Shown: piece by piece, positions 11,248 to 23,333 of the stretch
How positions within the stretch are numbered: position 1 is the first letter of the stretch
Layout: the number at the start of each line of letters is the position of its first letter
DNA from: Solen grandis
Taxonomy: Eukaryota; Mollusca; Bivalvia; Adapedonta; Solenidae
Reading direction: 5' to 3'
Length of the DNA: 64,000 nt
Assembly (NCBI GenBank): GCA_021229015.1
Contig: CM037787.1
Coordinates: forward strand, 37,046,720-37,110,719
Position numbers and translations under genes: made by a program
The notes under the pieces: generated by a model
The model's input: the letters and a program-made list of their open reading frames with translations, nothing else
What the model was told of the DNA's origin: nothing
Databases searched by the model: none

Positions 11248-14200
11248 ATGAATAAAGTTTCTATAATCTCAATGAATGCTCATGGTTTAGGTGACAAGGC
11301 CAAACGGAAAGACGTAATTGAATTTCTTAAAAGTAAAAATTAGTCTATAGTATTGCTACAGGACACCCATTTTACAAAAGATGATGAACCATACATACAA
11401 CAGGAATGGGGCAATAAATGTTTCTTTAGTAATTTTAATAGTCATTCCAGAGGAGTGGCAATCTTTATAAATAATAATTTTGATTTTAAATTAAACTCAA
11501 AAGAGTGTGATACAAATGGGAATTTGTTAATAATAAACTGTAACATGTGGGGTAAAAATATGTGCAATTATTAAAATATATGGGCCAAATAAAGACAACC
11601 CTAACTTTAACCAAGATATCTCTGATAGAATGGCTAAATATGTTGACAGTACCTTTATGTTAGCAGGAGACTTCAATTTAATTCTTAATCCAGGTATGGA
11701 CTCATATAACTACATTGTATATACATTTAAATAATAAGAAAGCTAGGGATAAAGTTTTAAATATTATTTCAGACTATAGCCTTTTAGACTCTTGGAGAGA
11801 ACAAAATTTAGAAGCTAAACAATATACATGGTATCTGAAAAATCCCATTAAAAGAGCTAGACTAGACTTCTTCCTAATATCAGAGTTTTTTTTTGTTTAC
11901 AGAAGTTAGTAAAGTGACAATTCTTCCAGGTTACCGTACAGATCATTCTCGAATATTTTTATCTTTAGATTTTGGGAAGTTTAAAAAAGGTACATCATAT
12001 TGGAAATTCAATAATGACTTACTGAGGGATTTTGCTTATGTTAGTGAAGCAAAGAAAATTATAAAAGAAACTATTGAATTATATGCTACACAAAATCTTA
12101 CTGAAGACTCTAATGAAATCTCATGGCAAAATCTACAGTTTAGCATTAATGACCAACTCTTTTATGAAATACTTTTAATAGCAATTAGAGGCAAAACAAT
12201 TAGTTATGCATCACATAAGAAAAAATCTGATATAAATAAGGAAAACATTCTTTTAAAAGAAATAGAAAATTTGGAAAAAAAAAAGGAATTTTAAAAAGAA
12301 AAAAAAATTAAGGGAAGCAAAATGGATAAAAGAGGGAGAAAAACTAACAAAATACTTCTGTAATTTGGAGAATCATTATTTATGAATAATTTAAAAAAAA
12401 AATCAGGGGAAATATTAGAGACACAAGAGGAAATAATGTCAGAAACAAAGAAACATTATGAAAATTCATATAAAGCCAATGAATGTGAAGACTTTTCTTT
12501 AAAAACTATTTTTAATGACATCGTGGTATCAAAACTGTCAGAAACAGAAAAACTATCAATAGAGGGGGGTTTATCATATTCTGAAATTTTAAGTAGTTTA
12601 AAAAGAATGTCAAACAACACGAGTCCTGGGTGTGATGGTTTTACAGTGGAATTCTACAAATTTTTCTGGAAAGATATAGGGGGGGGGGTTAGTTAGAGCT
12701 ATCAATTATGCATTTTCAATAGGGGAACTTTCAGTAACACAAAAACAAGGAGTAATTACATGTATTCCAAAAGGAAATAAAGGTAAGTCACTACTAAAAA
12801 GCTGGAAGCCAATATCTTTGTTAAACATAGCTTATAAAATTGCTTCATCTTCTATAGCATTTAGAATGAAAAGTGTACTTAGTAATATTATACATGAAGA
12901 TCAAACAGGCTTTTTGCCTGGAAGACTAATGGCCACACATATTAGAATGATATATGATATTTTATTTTTCACAGAGGAACATAATATACCAGGACTTGTG
13001 TTGTTAATTGATTTTGCTGCAGCTTTCGACACTGTTTCTTGGGACTTCATGAATAAAGTGCTAGATTTTTTTAATTTTGGTCCTTCTATTAGGAGGTGGA
13101 TTTCTGTATTTTATAATAAAATTGAATCTTGTGTAGTAGTCAATGGTCATATGTCAGAATGATTTTATTTACACAGGGGCTGTCGTCAGGGGGACCCCTT
13201 GTCACCTTACCTGTTCATTCTTTGCGCTGAAATCCTTTCAATTTTAATCCGAAATAATAATAAGATAAAAGGTATTAAAATATATGGTCAAGAATATAAA
13301 ATTTCACAATACGCGGACGATACATCATTATTTTTAGATGGTACTTCAGAGTCTCTTATAAATACAATGAAGGATTTAAAATTCTATGGGAGAATCTCCG
13401 ACCTTAATATTAATACAGAAAAAACAAAACTAATATGGATAGGTGCTAATAAAAACAGTAATAATATTCTTTGTCCTGAATATAACTTCAGTTGGGTTAA
13501 TGGGGTATTTACAGTCCTTGGGGTCAATTTTTCAACAAATTTATCAGAAATAATAGATATCAACTACATTGACAAAATAGAAGAAATTAGAAAATTGTTG
13601 CTTGTTTGGTCAAGAAGGATGTTAACACCTCTAGAAAGACTTGTGATAATCAAATCTCTGGATTTGGCAAAACTTAACCACTTAATCTTGGGCATACCAA
13701 ATCCACCTGCAGATATAACTAAATCCATTCAAAATATGTTTTATGAATTTCTTTGGAAAGGTTCTAATGATAAAATTAAAAGGGAGACTATAATACAAGA
13801 CTATATTTATGGGGGCTTAAAAATGGTAGATTTAACAAGTTTTATGAATAGCCTAAAAGCCACATGGTTTAGGAGATTACTACCTATTAAAAACAAATTC
13901 AGTCATCTAGTAGAGAGTATATGTCCACACATAAAGAACATGTATAAATATGGCATAGATTTTTCTAAAGTGCATTCTGTACAAAATTTTAACCCTTTTT
14001 GGCAAGATACAATACAGGCATATTGTATCCTTTCACAGAAAATTGTAATAAATGATAACATCAGTCACCAAGTACACTTACTGGCATAATCCAAATATTA
14101 AGGTCGGAGGTTCGAGCATTTGTTACAAAAAATGGATTGCAGCTGGAATTGTGTTTGTAGGGGACCTAGTTAATGATCAAGGGATTTTTTTTTTCTTATA

Positions 14201-14963
14201 GAGAATTTAGTTAGATCAAACTTTTTAGAGTATAATGGCATTATTGCTGCTGTTAAGAAATATTTTAAAATAATGAAAATAAATTATACTCAGCCAAAAA
14301 ACTACCACCCCAAATGCCGTTAACATTGGGTGTAATTTTGAAAGAAAAACAGGGTTGTAGAGCTATTTATAAAACAATGTGTATGAAAAAAACTACTGCC
14401 AAAGTCCTTTGAAAAATGGAAAATTGAGTTACAGCAAACTTACACCTTATGCATGCATACTGACTCAATTTATGATAATGTATTTAAGATCACTAAAGAT
14501 CAAACCCTTATATGGTTACAATACAGAATTAACCACAAGATACTTGGTACTAATCTGTTACTGAAAAAAATGAATATTCGCCAGGATGATAGTTGCACCT
14601 TTTGTCATGTTTATACTGGGACGATAATCCATCTGTTCTGGCAGAGTGAATAAACTAAACATTTCTGGCATCAATTGAGGAACTACATAAATAACAAATG
14701 CAACACCCAGTTGGAAGAGTGGAAAGTGAATGAAATTTTATTCGGAAAAAGCAACTTGGGTAGAGCTGTAAACACAATTCTGCTGCATGCTAAATATTTT
14801 ATATATGGTAAAAAAATGAAAAATGAATTTTCCAAATATTGAACAATTTAAACATATAATTGTGAAAGTTTATAGTGTTGAAAAATATATAGCAATAAAG
14901 AATATGCAAATAGATAAATTTGATGCTATGTGGGAGAATTATAGAAATCTTAACGCTCAGTAA
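11248..14963 (+). pseudogene. LINE ORF2: endonuclease-reverse transcriptase, frameshifted
   Basis: The reading frame starts MNKVSIISMNAHGLGDKAKR. An APE-type endonuclease follows, with LLQDTHF, AGDFNLILNPG and YRTDHS motifs. The reverse transcriptase has LIDFAAAFDTVSWDFM (motif A), GCRQGDPLSPYLF (motif B) and QYADDTSLF (motif C, catalytic DD). A C-terminal CTFCHVYTGTIIHLFW zinc-knuckle-like motif and an EKYIAIKNMQ tail end at TAA 14961. Total length, about 1240 codons, matches L1/Tx1-like ORF2. Breaks include TAG at 11341, frameshifts near 11570, 11710, 11890, 12290 and 12685 (G run), TGA at 13160, and more after 14089. The endonuclease glutamate usually seen in LQETH is aspartate here. It is clearly a dead copy. 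Confidence 0.9.
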
Positions 14964-15112
14964 ACTTGTTGACTAAGTTAACATATTGTGAATTGTATTT
15001 ATATATCCATTGTTCATCTATGCAGGGTGATAGAGATGAGTGTATTTTAAGGAGTCTGGAAGAAAACAAAAATCCAATGTCGGATATCTTTAATATCAGT
15101 AGATTTTTTTTT
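11248..15112 (+). mobile_element. L1-type non-LTR retrotransposon, almost full ORF2, inactive
   Basis: This contains the decayed ORF2 described separately (11248-14963), then a short 3' region up to the start of the family B insertion at 15117. No clear polyA tail survives. No upstream ORF1 is visible, so the copy is probably 5'-truncated, or its ORF1 is too decayed to see. Confidence 0.8.
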
Positions 15113-15209
15113 CATTAGGTTTTCGTGGACTGCAACACAGCCGCGAAAACCTACTGTTCTTCTTGTGTTTCTTTTTCCTTTTTTTTTTTTTTTTTTGGGG
15201 GGGGGGGGG

Positions 15210-16798
15210 GGGGGTGTTTCGCATCGCAGTGCGAAAACCCTTTGTTCTCGTTCTGTTTCTTTATATTTTTTTTTTATTTTTTTTTTCTAACCCTTTTTTG
15301 TGAACGGCATAGCTCCGAGGTGAGAAAAGCCACATCTATGAAACTTTTATCAAAAATAACCACGTACTTGAAGATGATCCTAACGTCGAGATAATTTTCA
15401 TTTTTGTTTTGATTTTCCCGCCAGGGGGCGTTTTATATGAAAATGTTTAATAAGCAATATCTCAATTATTTGAGGTCCGATTCAAATGCGGTTTTTTGCA
15501 TAATGTTCCTTGAAAATAGCCCAATAAAATATGATAGGTTTCAAAAATTTGCGTATATAAAACTTTCGTGCTACAGGAGGTTGAAAGTTCGAATCTCGCA
15601 AAAACTGTGAAATAAGGGTAGGTCTACCAAAAACGTGCCCATTTTATTCAGAGATGAGATAGAAGAATTTTGTTTGTTGCATATGATTCGCAAGACATAT
15701 ACGCTGTGGCGATTTTGAGAAATGCATGGTTTGTCATGTTTCCTCTTTTTTGCTTCTCCTGACTTTTTTTTTTTGTTCAATCTTCATCATTATTTCACTG
15801 TTTATGCATTTTTATCAAAAAAATAAAATCATAGAAAAAAATCAAGCATAATATGCAAAGGTCAAGGTCATAATACTGATCATTGTAATTTTTATCGACA
15901 CAAAATAGCTTCAAATCTAAAAATATTTTATAGAAAGTATTTGAACAAAAGTTTTAGTTTGTGAAAAGATCTTTCCATTGGTGTTTAGTTTTTGAAGATT
16001 GGACTTCATTTGATCAAATTACCTCAGTCCAAAGTTTGATCCTTTTTATCAAACAATTGTAAATCCGTATGTTTCCTCTTTTTTGCAGTTCCTGACTTTA
16101 TTTTTTGTTCAATCTTCATCATGTTTTTACTGTTTATGCATTTAAATAATACAAATACATCATAGTAAATAACGATGAAAATATGCAACGGTCAAGGTCA
16201 TAATACCGATTATTGTTATTTTTATCGGCACAAAATAGCTTCAAATCTAAAAATATTTTATAGAAATTATATGAACAAAAGTTTTAGTTTATGAAGAGAT
16301 CTTTCCATTGGTGTTTAGTTTTTGAAGATCGGACTTCATTTCATCAAATTACCACAGTCCAAAGTTTGATCCTTTTATCAAACAATTGAAAATTCATATG
16401 TTGCTTCTTTTTTGCAGCTCCTGGCTTTATTTTTGTTCAGTCTTCATCATTTTTTCACTGTATATGCATTTAAATAATACAAACAAACTCATAGTAAATA
16501 ACGATGAAAATATGCAAAGGTCAAGGTCATAATACCGATTATTTTTATTTTAATCGGCACAAAATAGCTTCAAATCTAAAAATATTTTAAAGAAGGTATA
16601 TGAACAAAAGTTTTAGTTTGTGAAGAGATCTTTCCATTGGTGTTTAGTTTTTGAAGATCGGACTTCATTTGATCAATTTACAAAAATATTCGAATAAAGT
16701 TAATATCAATCAATTATGTCTGTAGTTGAAACCAGTACTCTTACTAGTTTACTAGTCAAGTTAAAAGCGAAAACCAAGATGCCGCTTTGCGGTTCTAG
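15210..16798 (+). mobile_element. Family B relative nested in copy 1, with 330 bp tandem core
   Basis: The 5' hairpin GTTTCGCA/TGCGAAAAC (15216-15238) follows a G18 run (15197-15214) that blurs the exact start. The 3' end has inverted GCGAAAACC (16767-16775), hairpin CCGC-ttt-GCGG (16782-16792) and CTAG 16795-16798. The core contains nearly three units of about 330 bp; equivalent points are 15911, 16241 and 16570. The uninterrupted copy 2 lacks this block, so it is a nested insertion. Confidence 0.7.
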
Positions 16799-18496
16799 TT
16801 TTAATTTGTTTCCATTATTATTATTCTTTGCACTTTTTTTTGTGGCCGCTGTTGCGGCATGATTAGAAGTGCTACAAATATGAAAGTTTCCATGCATACT
16901 CACATGTATCTGAAGTTGTGCACCATTAAGTTTGTTTTTCATTTTTAGTACTAAGTTTTGCCGCTAGGTGGCGTTTAGCATCAAAACATATAATTGCCGA
17001 TAACTCTGTCATTTGACATTTTATTTGTATGCAGTTTTTTGCATTCTGTTCTCTGTCAACTGCCCGTTTAAATATGATGAGTGGCAATATCCATATCTTT
17101 GAAAATTTTGAGCTAGAAGAGGTTGAATGTTTAAATCTTTGAAAAAATCTGGCAAATTATGGTGTGTCCACGAAAAACATGCCCATTTTTGTTAGAGATT
17201 AGATACGCTCATTTTGTTTTTTGAAATTGATTCCGAAGATCTTTGCGCACAAAATATATGGGGTGGCGATTTCAGAAAATGCATAAAATGGCATTCAATA
17301 AGCGGTCAAAGTGCACTAAAATATGGAGGAAACAAATTTTCGACAATAGGCATTTTTTTAGTTTTTGGAGGATTCTGCCATTATTTTTGAAGCAATCTTT
17401 ATGAAATTTTCACAGATTGTATTGTTTGTTGTTTCAAGGGACTTCACAGTTTCAAAATTTCAAAAAATGAAATGGTCAAGGTCATATTGTGATTATTGGT
17501 TTTTTCTTTGACCTTAAATATCTCAAAATCTAAAAATATTTTATCGAAAGAATATTGGTAAAATCAAAAGCCTCTAAAAAGTACTTTTTGAAGAATTTTA
17601 GTTTTTTCAGATCGGGATTGATTTGGTTGTTTGGTGGCAGTATGACGTTTGGTCAAACTTTGAATTGAATTTAAAGCCTTTAAAGTTTAAATGTGTGATA
17701 TATTTTGTCATCATTGGAAAAAAGAATGTCTTACCTCGTGAACAAAATAAGAATTTTGAAAATCTGTCAAGAATTGATGAATTTATAGAGAATTTCAATA
17801 CATGACCCAGAATAAAAACAGAGAAAATTTGACAGAATGAGCATCTCTGGTTACCTATGTTCTATAATTAGATGCAGCTCTGCTAGCTGGCTTGCAACAG
17901 GTCAATGTACAGTGTATGTGTAACTATGAGAGCAATGTGTCAACACTGGTCTGAATGACCTGTGTAAAAGCGCTCAAAGAATCATGGGTAAGAGAGAGAG
18001 AGGGAGAGAGAGAGAATGAATTGTGTCTATATTCTACATGTATTATTATTCCTCCCACACACTCACTATTGAATTGGATAGCAAAACAACTAAGTACATG
18101 TACAAACATCCACCTTTTAAACAAGTTTTAGCTTACCAAAAATTCCTTCTAGTGCATTACTGAACTTTGAGGCGTAGAGTGAAAGCTGATATATGTTTAA
18201 CCAAATGGCTTGTTACGTTACCAAAATTTTTGATAACAAATAAATTGTAAATCATTTATACTACTGAGTACTATTGTTCTCATAATAATAAGCAGGATTC
18301 CCAACTGTCTCACCTGATTTTTAACTGTTTAGTATAAAAAGTGGGACACTTTGGAAGACATTTTTTGAGCGCACAGTGATGATCAACATTAATCAAATCG
18401 TTCAATGTGCCACACTTAGATCATATTGGCTCATTGCCAATATATGGATGCTTAAAGGCATCTCAAAACCCTTATATAAGTGACCCCCACCCCCCA

Positions 18497-18790
18497 TTTA
18501 TTCAATTCAATTCAATAGTTTATTTCCAAGATTTACATAGTAAATAACATTGGACAAAGCATATAGTAACAAAATATATGGCGGTTGTTTTCAATTAATT
18601 ATGGTATTGAGTATAATAATATATATCATCAAGCAAAAATTCACCCACCCGCCGTTGTGTGGGCATCTGTTTTTGATTAGGCAGGCTGCCACAGTCTGTC
18701 ACAGGTATTGTTCAAGAGTGCATATGTTGCTACATGGGGTTGTATATAGTCATTCACAGTTTGTAAAAAAGTTGTGAACATACCAAATAC
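18497..18790 (-). mobile_element. LINE 3'-end fragment
   Basis: Read on the minus strand, a short coding-like remnant (CGSLPNQKQMPTQRR) is followed by an AATAAA-containing tail and a GAATT-type short repeat (plus strand 18500-18516). This pattern is typical of 5'-truncated non-LTR retrotransposons. The clade is not determined. Confidence 0.4.
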
Positions 18791-19395
18791 CAGAAATGAT
18801 CCTAAAAGTTCTCTATTATTCTTTTTTTTTATTCGAGCAAATATAAATCTTCCTTTTTTTTCTTTCTTTCTCTGTTGATTTATTTTGTCTACTTTATTTT
18901 GTTCTTTCTTTTTTTCATTTTTTCATTTATTTTGTTCTTTCTTTCTTATTTTATTTTAGTTGTAAAATTATCATAAAAAGGGACATTAATTTTTGAAATA
19001 AGTTATGTATCACTCATTACTTTCATTCTCTCATTTCTTCCCTCAACACATGTTTATATGTCGGAAATCAACACAAATTTTATTACTTGTTTATTCAATA
19101 AGAGAAATTCTGTTGAATAAAATGTAACGAAATGTCTCTGGCAAAAGCAAATAAAAAACAAAAAGATCTTGCATTGTCAGAATTATGTCCTTCAGGCTCA
19201 TTTTAATTACTACAAAAATGCGTATCTCTATATTTTCAATATAAAAACTTTAATTCTGAAATAAATGCCATATGATCCTATAATCATGCAGTTATACAAA
19301 ATTGACTCCAAGTAATAAATGTAATAAAGAATAATTATGTAAGGGATCATAAACTAAACAACCCACATATTATCACTATCATTCATTATATGTTT
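18791..19395. other. No recognised feature; T-rich and AT-rich DNA
   Basis: Pyrimidine-rich tracts occur at 18818-18960. No convincing frame or repeat was recognised. Confidence 0.5.
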
Positions 19396-19644
19396 GGGGC
19401 CTCCGTGGCCGAGAGGGTAAAGTCGCTGACTTTAACACTCACTCTGCCCCTCACCGCGTGGGTTTGAATCCCGGCAGGGAAATTCGGATTTTCATGTGAG
19501 GAAGCCTTCCAGCTGGCTTGCGGTAGGTCGGTGGTTCTACCCGGATGTCTCCGTGCATTCGAGGTCTTCCTCCACCTGTAATTAGCTGGACGTCGCTATA
19601 TGACTGAAATACTGTCGAAGCGACGGTAAACTCAAATAGTCAAG
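19396..19644 (+). mobile_element. tRNA-derived SINE, copy 1
   Basis: The head resembles a tRNA with box A-like TGGCCGAGAGGG and box B-like GGTTTGAATCCC. The conserved body includes GGAAGCCTTCCAGCTGGCTT and CTGGACGTCGCTATATGACTG, ending in AAACTCAAATAGTCAAG. Closely similar copies lie at 34340-34615 and 56127-56378. TCATTATAT on both sides (19383-19391, 19645-19653) may be a target duplication. Confidence 0.85.
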
Positions 19645-19988
19645 TCATTATATCTTAATTGCTTTGTGTAAAACTAGCCTACTATCTCACTTCCATTGTA
19701 GCAGGTAATTTAGTTATGCATCAACCCATCAGAGGTTTTACCGTAACATATAGGTACTATATTGGCTAAAGACTCCCTGCAGTGATGACCAGCAATTAGC
19801 AGGTCTGATCACAGCAGATGGGGGCCTGGCTCAGTGGGACATCACATTCCTTTCGAGATGCCTTTAAGTCTTGGTAACATATAAAGCATTTTGAATTTTG
19901 TTGTTTTTCTGGTATTTTAACTTGGCTGATCAGGTTTGAAACTGTTGATCATCACGAAAACCGTTGCATTTGCAGTATGCAAATCTAG

Positions 19989-20425
19989 TTTTCTTTGTTG
20001 TTTTTATATTTTTAACTTTGTTTTATATTTTTGCTTTTTTTTGCATGTTAGGGTTACTAGGAATACTGTGTGTCACAGTTCTTTAATATAGATATTTTTT
20101 CACAAGTAATACTTTATTAAAACTGTAATGAAGTGGTGTTTATAGATCATAAATAGAAGAAATGTTATGATTGCAAATATAAGATTTCAAATGAGTATAT
20201 AGTAAACTATATTTGGAGGATATTATAGAAAGGTTATATAAAGAGAGAGAGAGAGAAATATGTTATGGAAAATACTCTGTTTCTATGTATATGGGATTTA
20301 AGAACCGTGGCAAACAATTTTTATTTTTGAAGCAATATAAAAAATCCCCGGTTATAGACACATGAATTAGAATTTACTTGTTAAGTCAATATAGATTAAT
20401 ATGATATTGATATGTCATTTGTAAG
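19989..20425. other. No recognised feature
   Basis: AT-rich DNA with a GA tract near 20241-20255. No coding or repeat signal was recognised. Confidence 0.5.
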
Positions 20426-20518
20426 GTGCCATGGAGGATGACCCCGACCTCATGGTATCTAAGACGGGGAAATAAATGGGCTACAAGCTTGTAGCTGAAA
20501 TTAAAAAAAAAAAAAAAT
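20426..20518 (+). mobile_element. Retroposon 3' tail with polyA
   Basis: The sequence GAATAAATGGGCTACAAGCTTGTAGCTGAAATT, or a close form of it, precedes an A14 run. A related tail ending in (AAT)n lies at 35463-35573. The pattern suggests a SINE or LINE 3' end; the exact element is unknown. Confidence 0.5.
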
Positions 20519-21506
20519 GCTTAATGTATGGCAGTTCTGTAAAATTGTCCCGGAATCGGGATATCATGGGTTCGATCCCATTTGCGACATGCCAGAGTCG
20601 CTAAAGCTACCTTGTTTAATGCTCAGCATTTAAGTGTTGTTTTAAGACTGTTTGTTTTTATTTAAGGAAATGTGATCGCGGGTGGTATCATTAATACGTT
20701 ATATTACAATATCTTGTGTGTGTTTGTGTGTGCTCGGTCTAATCATCAGTCTATGTAATTTTAAGTACACCGTCGCTAGGGTACTCATTCCATATATCTG
20801 CAAAACGTTATTACAGATACTTTGGCTACTAAGCTCTTTTAAGATTATGTTATCACTGGGCCATAGCAACTTAAACATGACGGTATTTCTTATGCGAAAT
20901 CATTTCATGTACTTGGACTGAAACAAAAGGTATGTCGTTTGATTACTATTTGTGTATCTAATTAAATTTTAAAAAATGCTCTATATAAACCATATTTATG
21001 TGATTGAAGGTAGATAGAGAATAATATTAAAACTAATTTCACGTGATTATGAGTATTCAGTCCCTATATATATATATGATATTAGCAAATGTGTTATTGT
21101 CAATATCTTTATGGTCATGGGGATTAAATCTATATTCATTTTGTAAATCTTTACATAGCTTTAACATGTCTGTGGATATCGGCATCACGCACTTTAGAAA
21201 TCTGTTCGTTTATTCAAAGACACTTTAATTATGTATGTTAAAGGCCAATTATGGTTCCAAAAGCAGTATGTTCTTCGGTGTGTGTTACAGATTTGCTACG
21301 GGATGCAATCTGTACATACTCGTTGGCAACGTAACAACAATGCATTAATAAGAAATAATCATTTTATATAAGCCCATTCAATTGTTTACAAAAATAACTA
21401 ATTTGCATATTCCGCATTTCTTCGTCAATTTTCCATAGTTAGAACATGGCAATTTTCTCTCGTCTAATCAGGTACTTGTATTTGTTTATAATCACCGTGG
21501 ACTATA
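20519..21506. other. No recognised feature
   Basis: A box B-like GGGTTCGATCCC occurs at about 20569-20580 without a recognisable tRNA fold. An open frame at 20682-20921 looks like a signal-anchor by chance and was rejected. No other signal was seen. Confidence 0.4.
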
Positions 21507-21941
21507 CAGGTGGTATAAGACGTCATTTTAAGCTATCACAAATAGTATATTTTTCCTCGATTCGAAAAATAAAACTGCTGTATTTTATTTCTTCATCAAT
21601 TTTAAGAGGATATAGCGCATGCGAAGCGAAAAGTTGTGCACTACACATCTTTTGTCAGAGGTACAATATTTCCTAACATTCAAGAAAACATATGAGCGTT
21701 GTGCTTTACGTGTTAGCGAACAAAATTCCATGAACTCGGAAGGTTTTCCAGAATGATAGGAACAATTGTACATCTGACGAAAGAAAATATGGGACCTAAG
21801 TGTAGGCCACAATTTTCCGCTTCGCATGCGCTATATACCATTACAATTAATAAAGAAATAAAATACAGCAGTTTTTCACTCTGAATCGATGCAGAATATT
21901 CTTTTCGCGTTTGCTTAAAATGACGCCATATACCACGTGGT
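21507..21941. repeat. Foldback element with ~135 bp imperfect inverted arms
   Basis: The left arm (21507-21640) and right arm (21808-21941) are inverted copies. Shared blocks include GACGTCATTTTAAGC / GCTTAAAATGACGCC, CTGCTGTATTTTATTTCTT and ATAGCGCATGCGAAGCG. The loop is about 165 bp. It resembles a MITE or foldback element, but the outer ends and target duplication are unclear. Confidence 0.65.
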
Positions 21942-22564
21942 AATGTCACATTGTATATAACGCATAGTTCAATACTTTCGTAAAAATCAGTAAGTGTGGA
22001 CTATGCAAACACATAATTTACAATTTTGTGAAGTTTTGTCGCTAATGGAAGGAAAACTTTTTTTCCGATTACAGACAGCCTTTGGTAATACTTACCAATG
22101 TAAAATGTAAACAAAGATAGTATTTTTACATCCATCTCCAAAATACTAAACACCGTAATTTGATCAACATTTTTTAATGCGTTTAACTGTTATTTTACAA
22201 CATATTATATTTGCACATTATGTACAATTTGTGTTAGTCTACAATATGCCCATGTCATTTTGTATTTTCTTTTTCATGAAAATTTAATCATTATGAAATA
22301 TAATAGGCTTTTAAGTTTCTTTTACATCAAAAAGCATGATCAAATAAAACACGGAGTGAAATGCATCATAAATTTTGTTTTCTTTCTCCACCTGATATGA
22401 TAAATCTATTTTAGACCGATTTAGGCATGTTTACGTTTATTCCACTTTAGACTAATGTTGTAATTAATTTGGAATTTCTTTGATTGCCTGCTATAATCTT
22501 TATTAGACTTATGCGCTCTATATGACTTTCAACATGTCACTAATGTGTTTAAGTTATCAACACG
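21942..22564. other. Upstream region of the ependymin-related gene
   Basis: AT-rich DNA with no clear TATA box, CpG-rich patch or repeat that I can name. An in-frame TAA at 22550-22552 sits just before the proposed start codon. Confidence 0.4.
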
Positions 22565-22720
22565 ATGTTGCCACGTGCGTGTTTATGGGTCGGGTACCTT
22601 TTGGTAATGGTTAAGGTGTGTTCGAGTCAGACGTCCTGCTGTTTTCCTGCCCAATTTGAATGTGTATCCGGTATGATGTCAGGGAGTGCGGACGATGAAG
22701 GTAACAACGCTCTCACACAA
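22565..22720 (+). CDS. Ependymin-related secreted protein, coding exon 1
   Basis: ATG 22565 is the first start after an in-frame TAA (22550). It opens a classic signal peptide, MLPRACLWVGYLLVMVKVCS, followed by the mature start QTSCCFPAQFECVSG. The CC-x-P-x-(Q)-(W/F) pattern is characteristic of the N-terminus of ependymin-related proteins. The exon gives 52 codons and ends at CAA with donor GTAAGC (22721), phase 0, matching the phase of the exon at 45475. Ependymin-family proteins are secreted, disulphide-bonded glycoproteins of the extracellular space; molluscs have many paralogues. The weak point is the 22.7 kb intron to the next exon. The domain order and phase fit, but no transcript can be consulted. 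GTAACA at 22701 is an alternative donor. Confidence 0.7.
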
Positions 22721-22951
22721 GTAAGCATCAACTTTTAAGTCAAACTTCTTAGTATATTGTTCAAAAACATGGGAACAGTAATAAAAATGTAGGCAGCCCA
22801 ATATGACATATTCTAATGTTTAGATATATATCAGTGGTCAATTCAAATTGTCAAACTATCTAACAGATACATTTAATCCATAGATGAAATGGGTTATACA
22901 TGTATGTATTTGTGGTTTTGAGTAGTCAACTTAACTGACCTAGTTACGAGG

Positions 22952-23330
22952 TATGTTCGAAAAGTATTGTGTAATGTGTGTTGCGTATTGTGTATATTGT
23001 GTACTGTGTATTGTGTGTATTGTGTACTGTGTATTGTGTACTGTATATTATGTACTGTGTATTGTGTATATTGTGTATTGTGTTGTGTATTGTGTATTGT
23101 ATATATTATGTACTGGGTATTGTGTGTTGTGTACTGTGTATTCGAACAGTATTGTGTATATTGTGTATCGTGTATATTGTGTATTCGAACAGTATTGTGT
23201 ATTCGAACAGTATTGTGTGTTGTGTATTGTGTATTCGAACAGTATTGTGTGTTGTGTACTGTGTATTCGAACAGTATTGTGTGTTGTGTATTCGAATAGT
23301 ATTGTGTGTTGTGTATTGTATATTGTGATC
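22952..23330. repeat. TGTATTGTGTACTG-type minisatellite
   Basis: A degenerate array of GTATTGTGTACTGT-like words gives way to a longer unit with TTCGAACAGTATTGTG. It begins about 230 bp inside intron 1 of the ependymin-related gene. The long Cys/Val/Tyr-rich frames it creates in all three plus frames are artefacts of the repeat. Confidence 0.85.
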
Positions 23331-23333
23331 TAA

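Larger units (their letters stand above)
17924..19664. mobile_element. 1.74 kb block inserted in family B copy 1
   Basis: Copy 2 runs straight through this point. TGTGTAA is present on both sides (17917-17923 and 19665-19671), as a target duplication would give. No terminal inverted repeats were seen. The block holds a GA-rich tract (17993-18015), a LINE 3' tail on the minus strand and a SINE, so it may be composite. Confidence 0.5.
15117..19988 (+). mobile_element. Family B Helitron-like element, copy 1, with two later insertions
   Basis: The 5' hairpin pairs AGGTTTTCG (15117-15125) with CGAAAACCT (15144-15152). The 3' end has an inverted CGAAAACC, the hairpin TTTGCA-gta-TGCAAA (19969-19983) and CTAG 19985-19988. 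Alignment by eye to copy 2 (26327-27850) shows the same sequence in three blocks: 15117-15190, about 16812-17923 and 19665-19988. The intervening blocks are later insertions. No protein is encoded. Confidence 0.75.

Noticed and set aside
20682..20921. Hydrophobic frame as first exon (signal peptide) of the ependymin-related gene
   Set aside because: A phase-compatible GT exists at 20781, but an in-frame ATG at 22565, just after a stop and in the same exon as the CC motif, already gives a better signal peptide.
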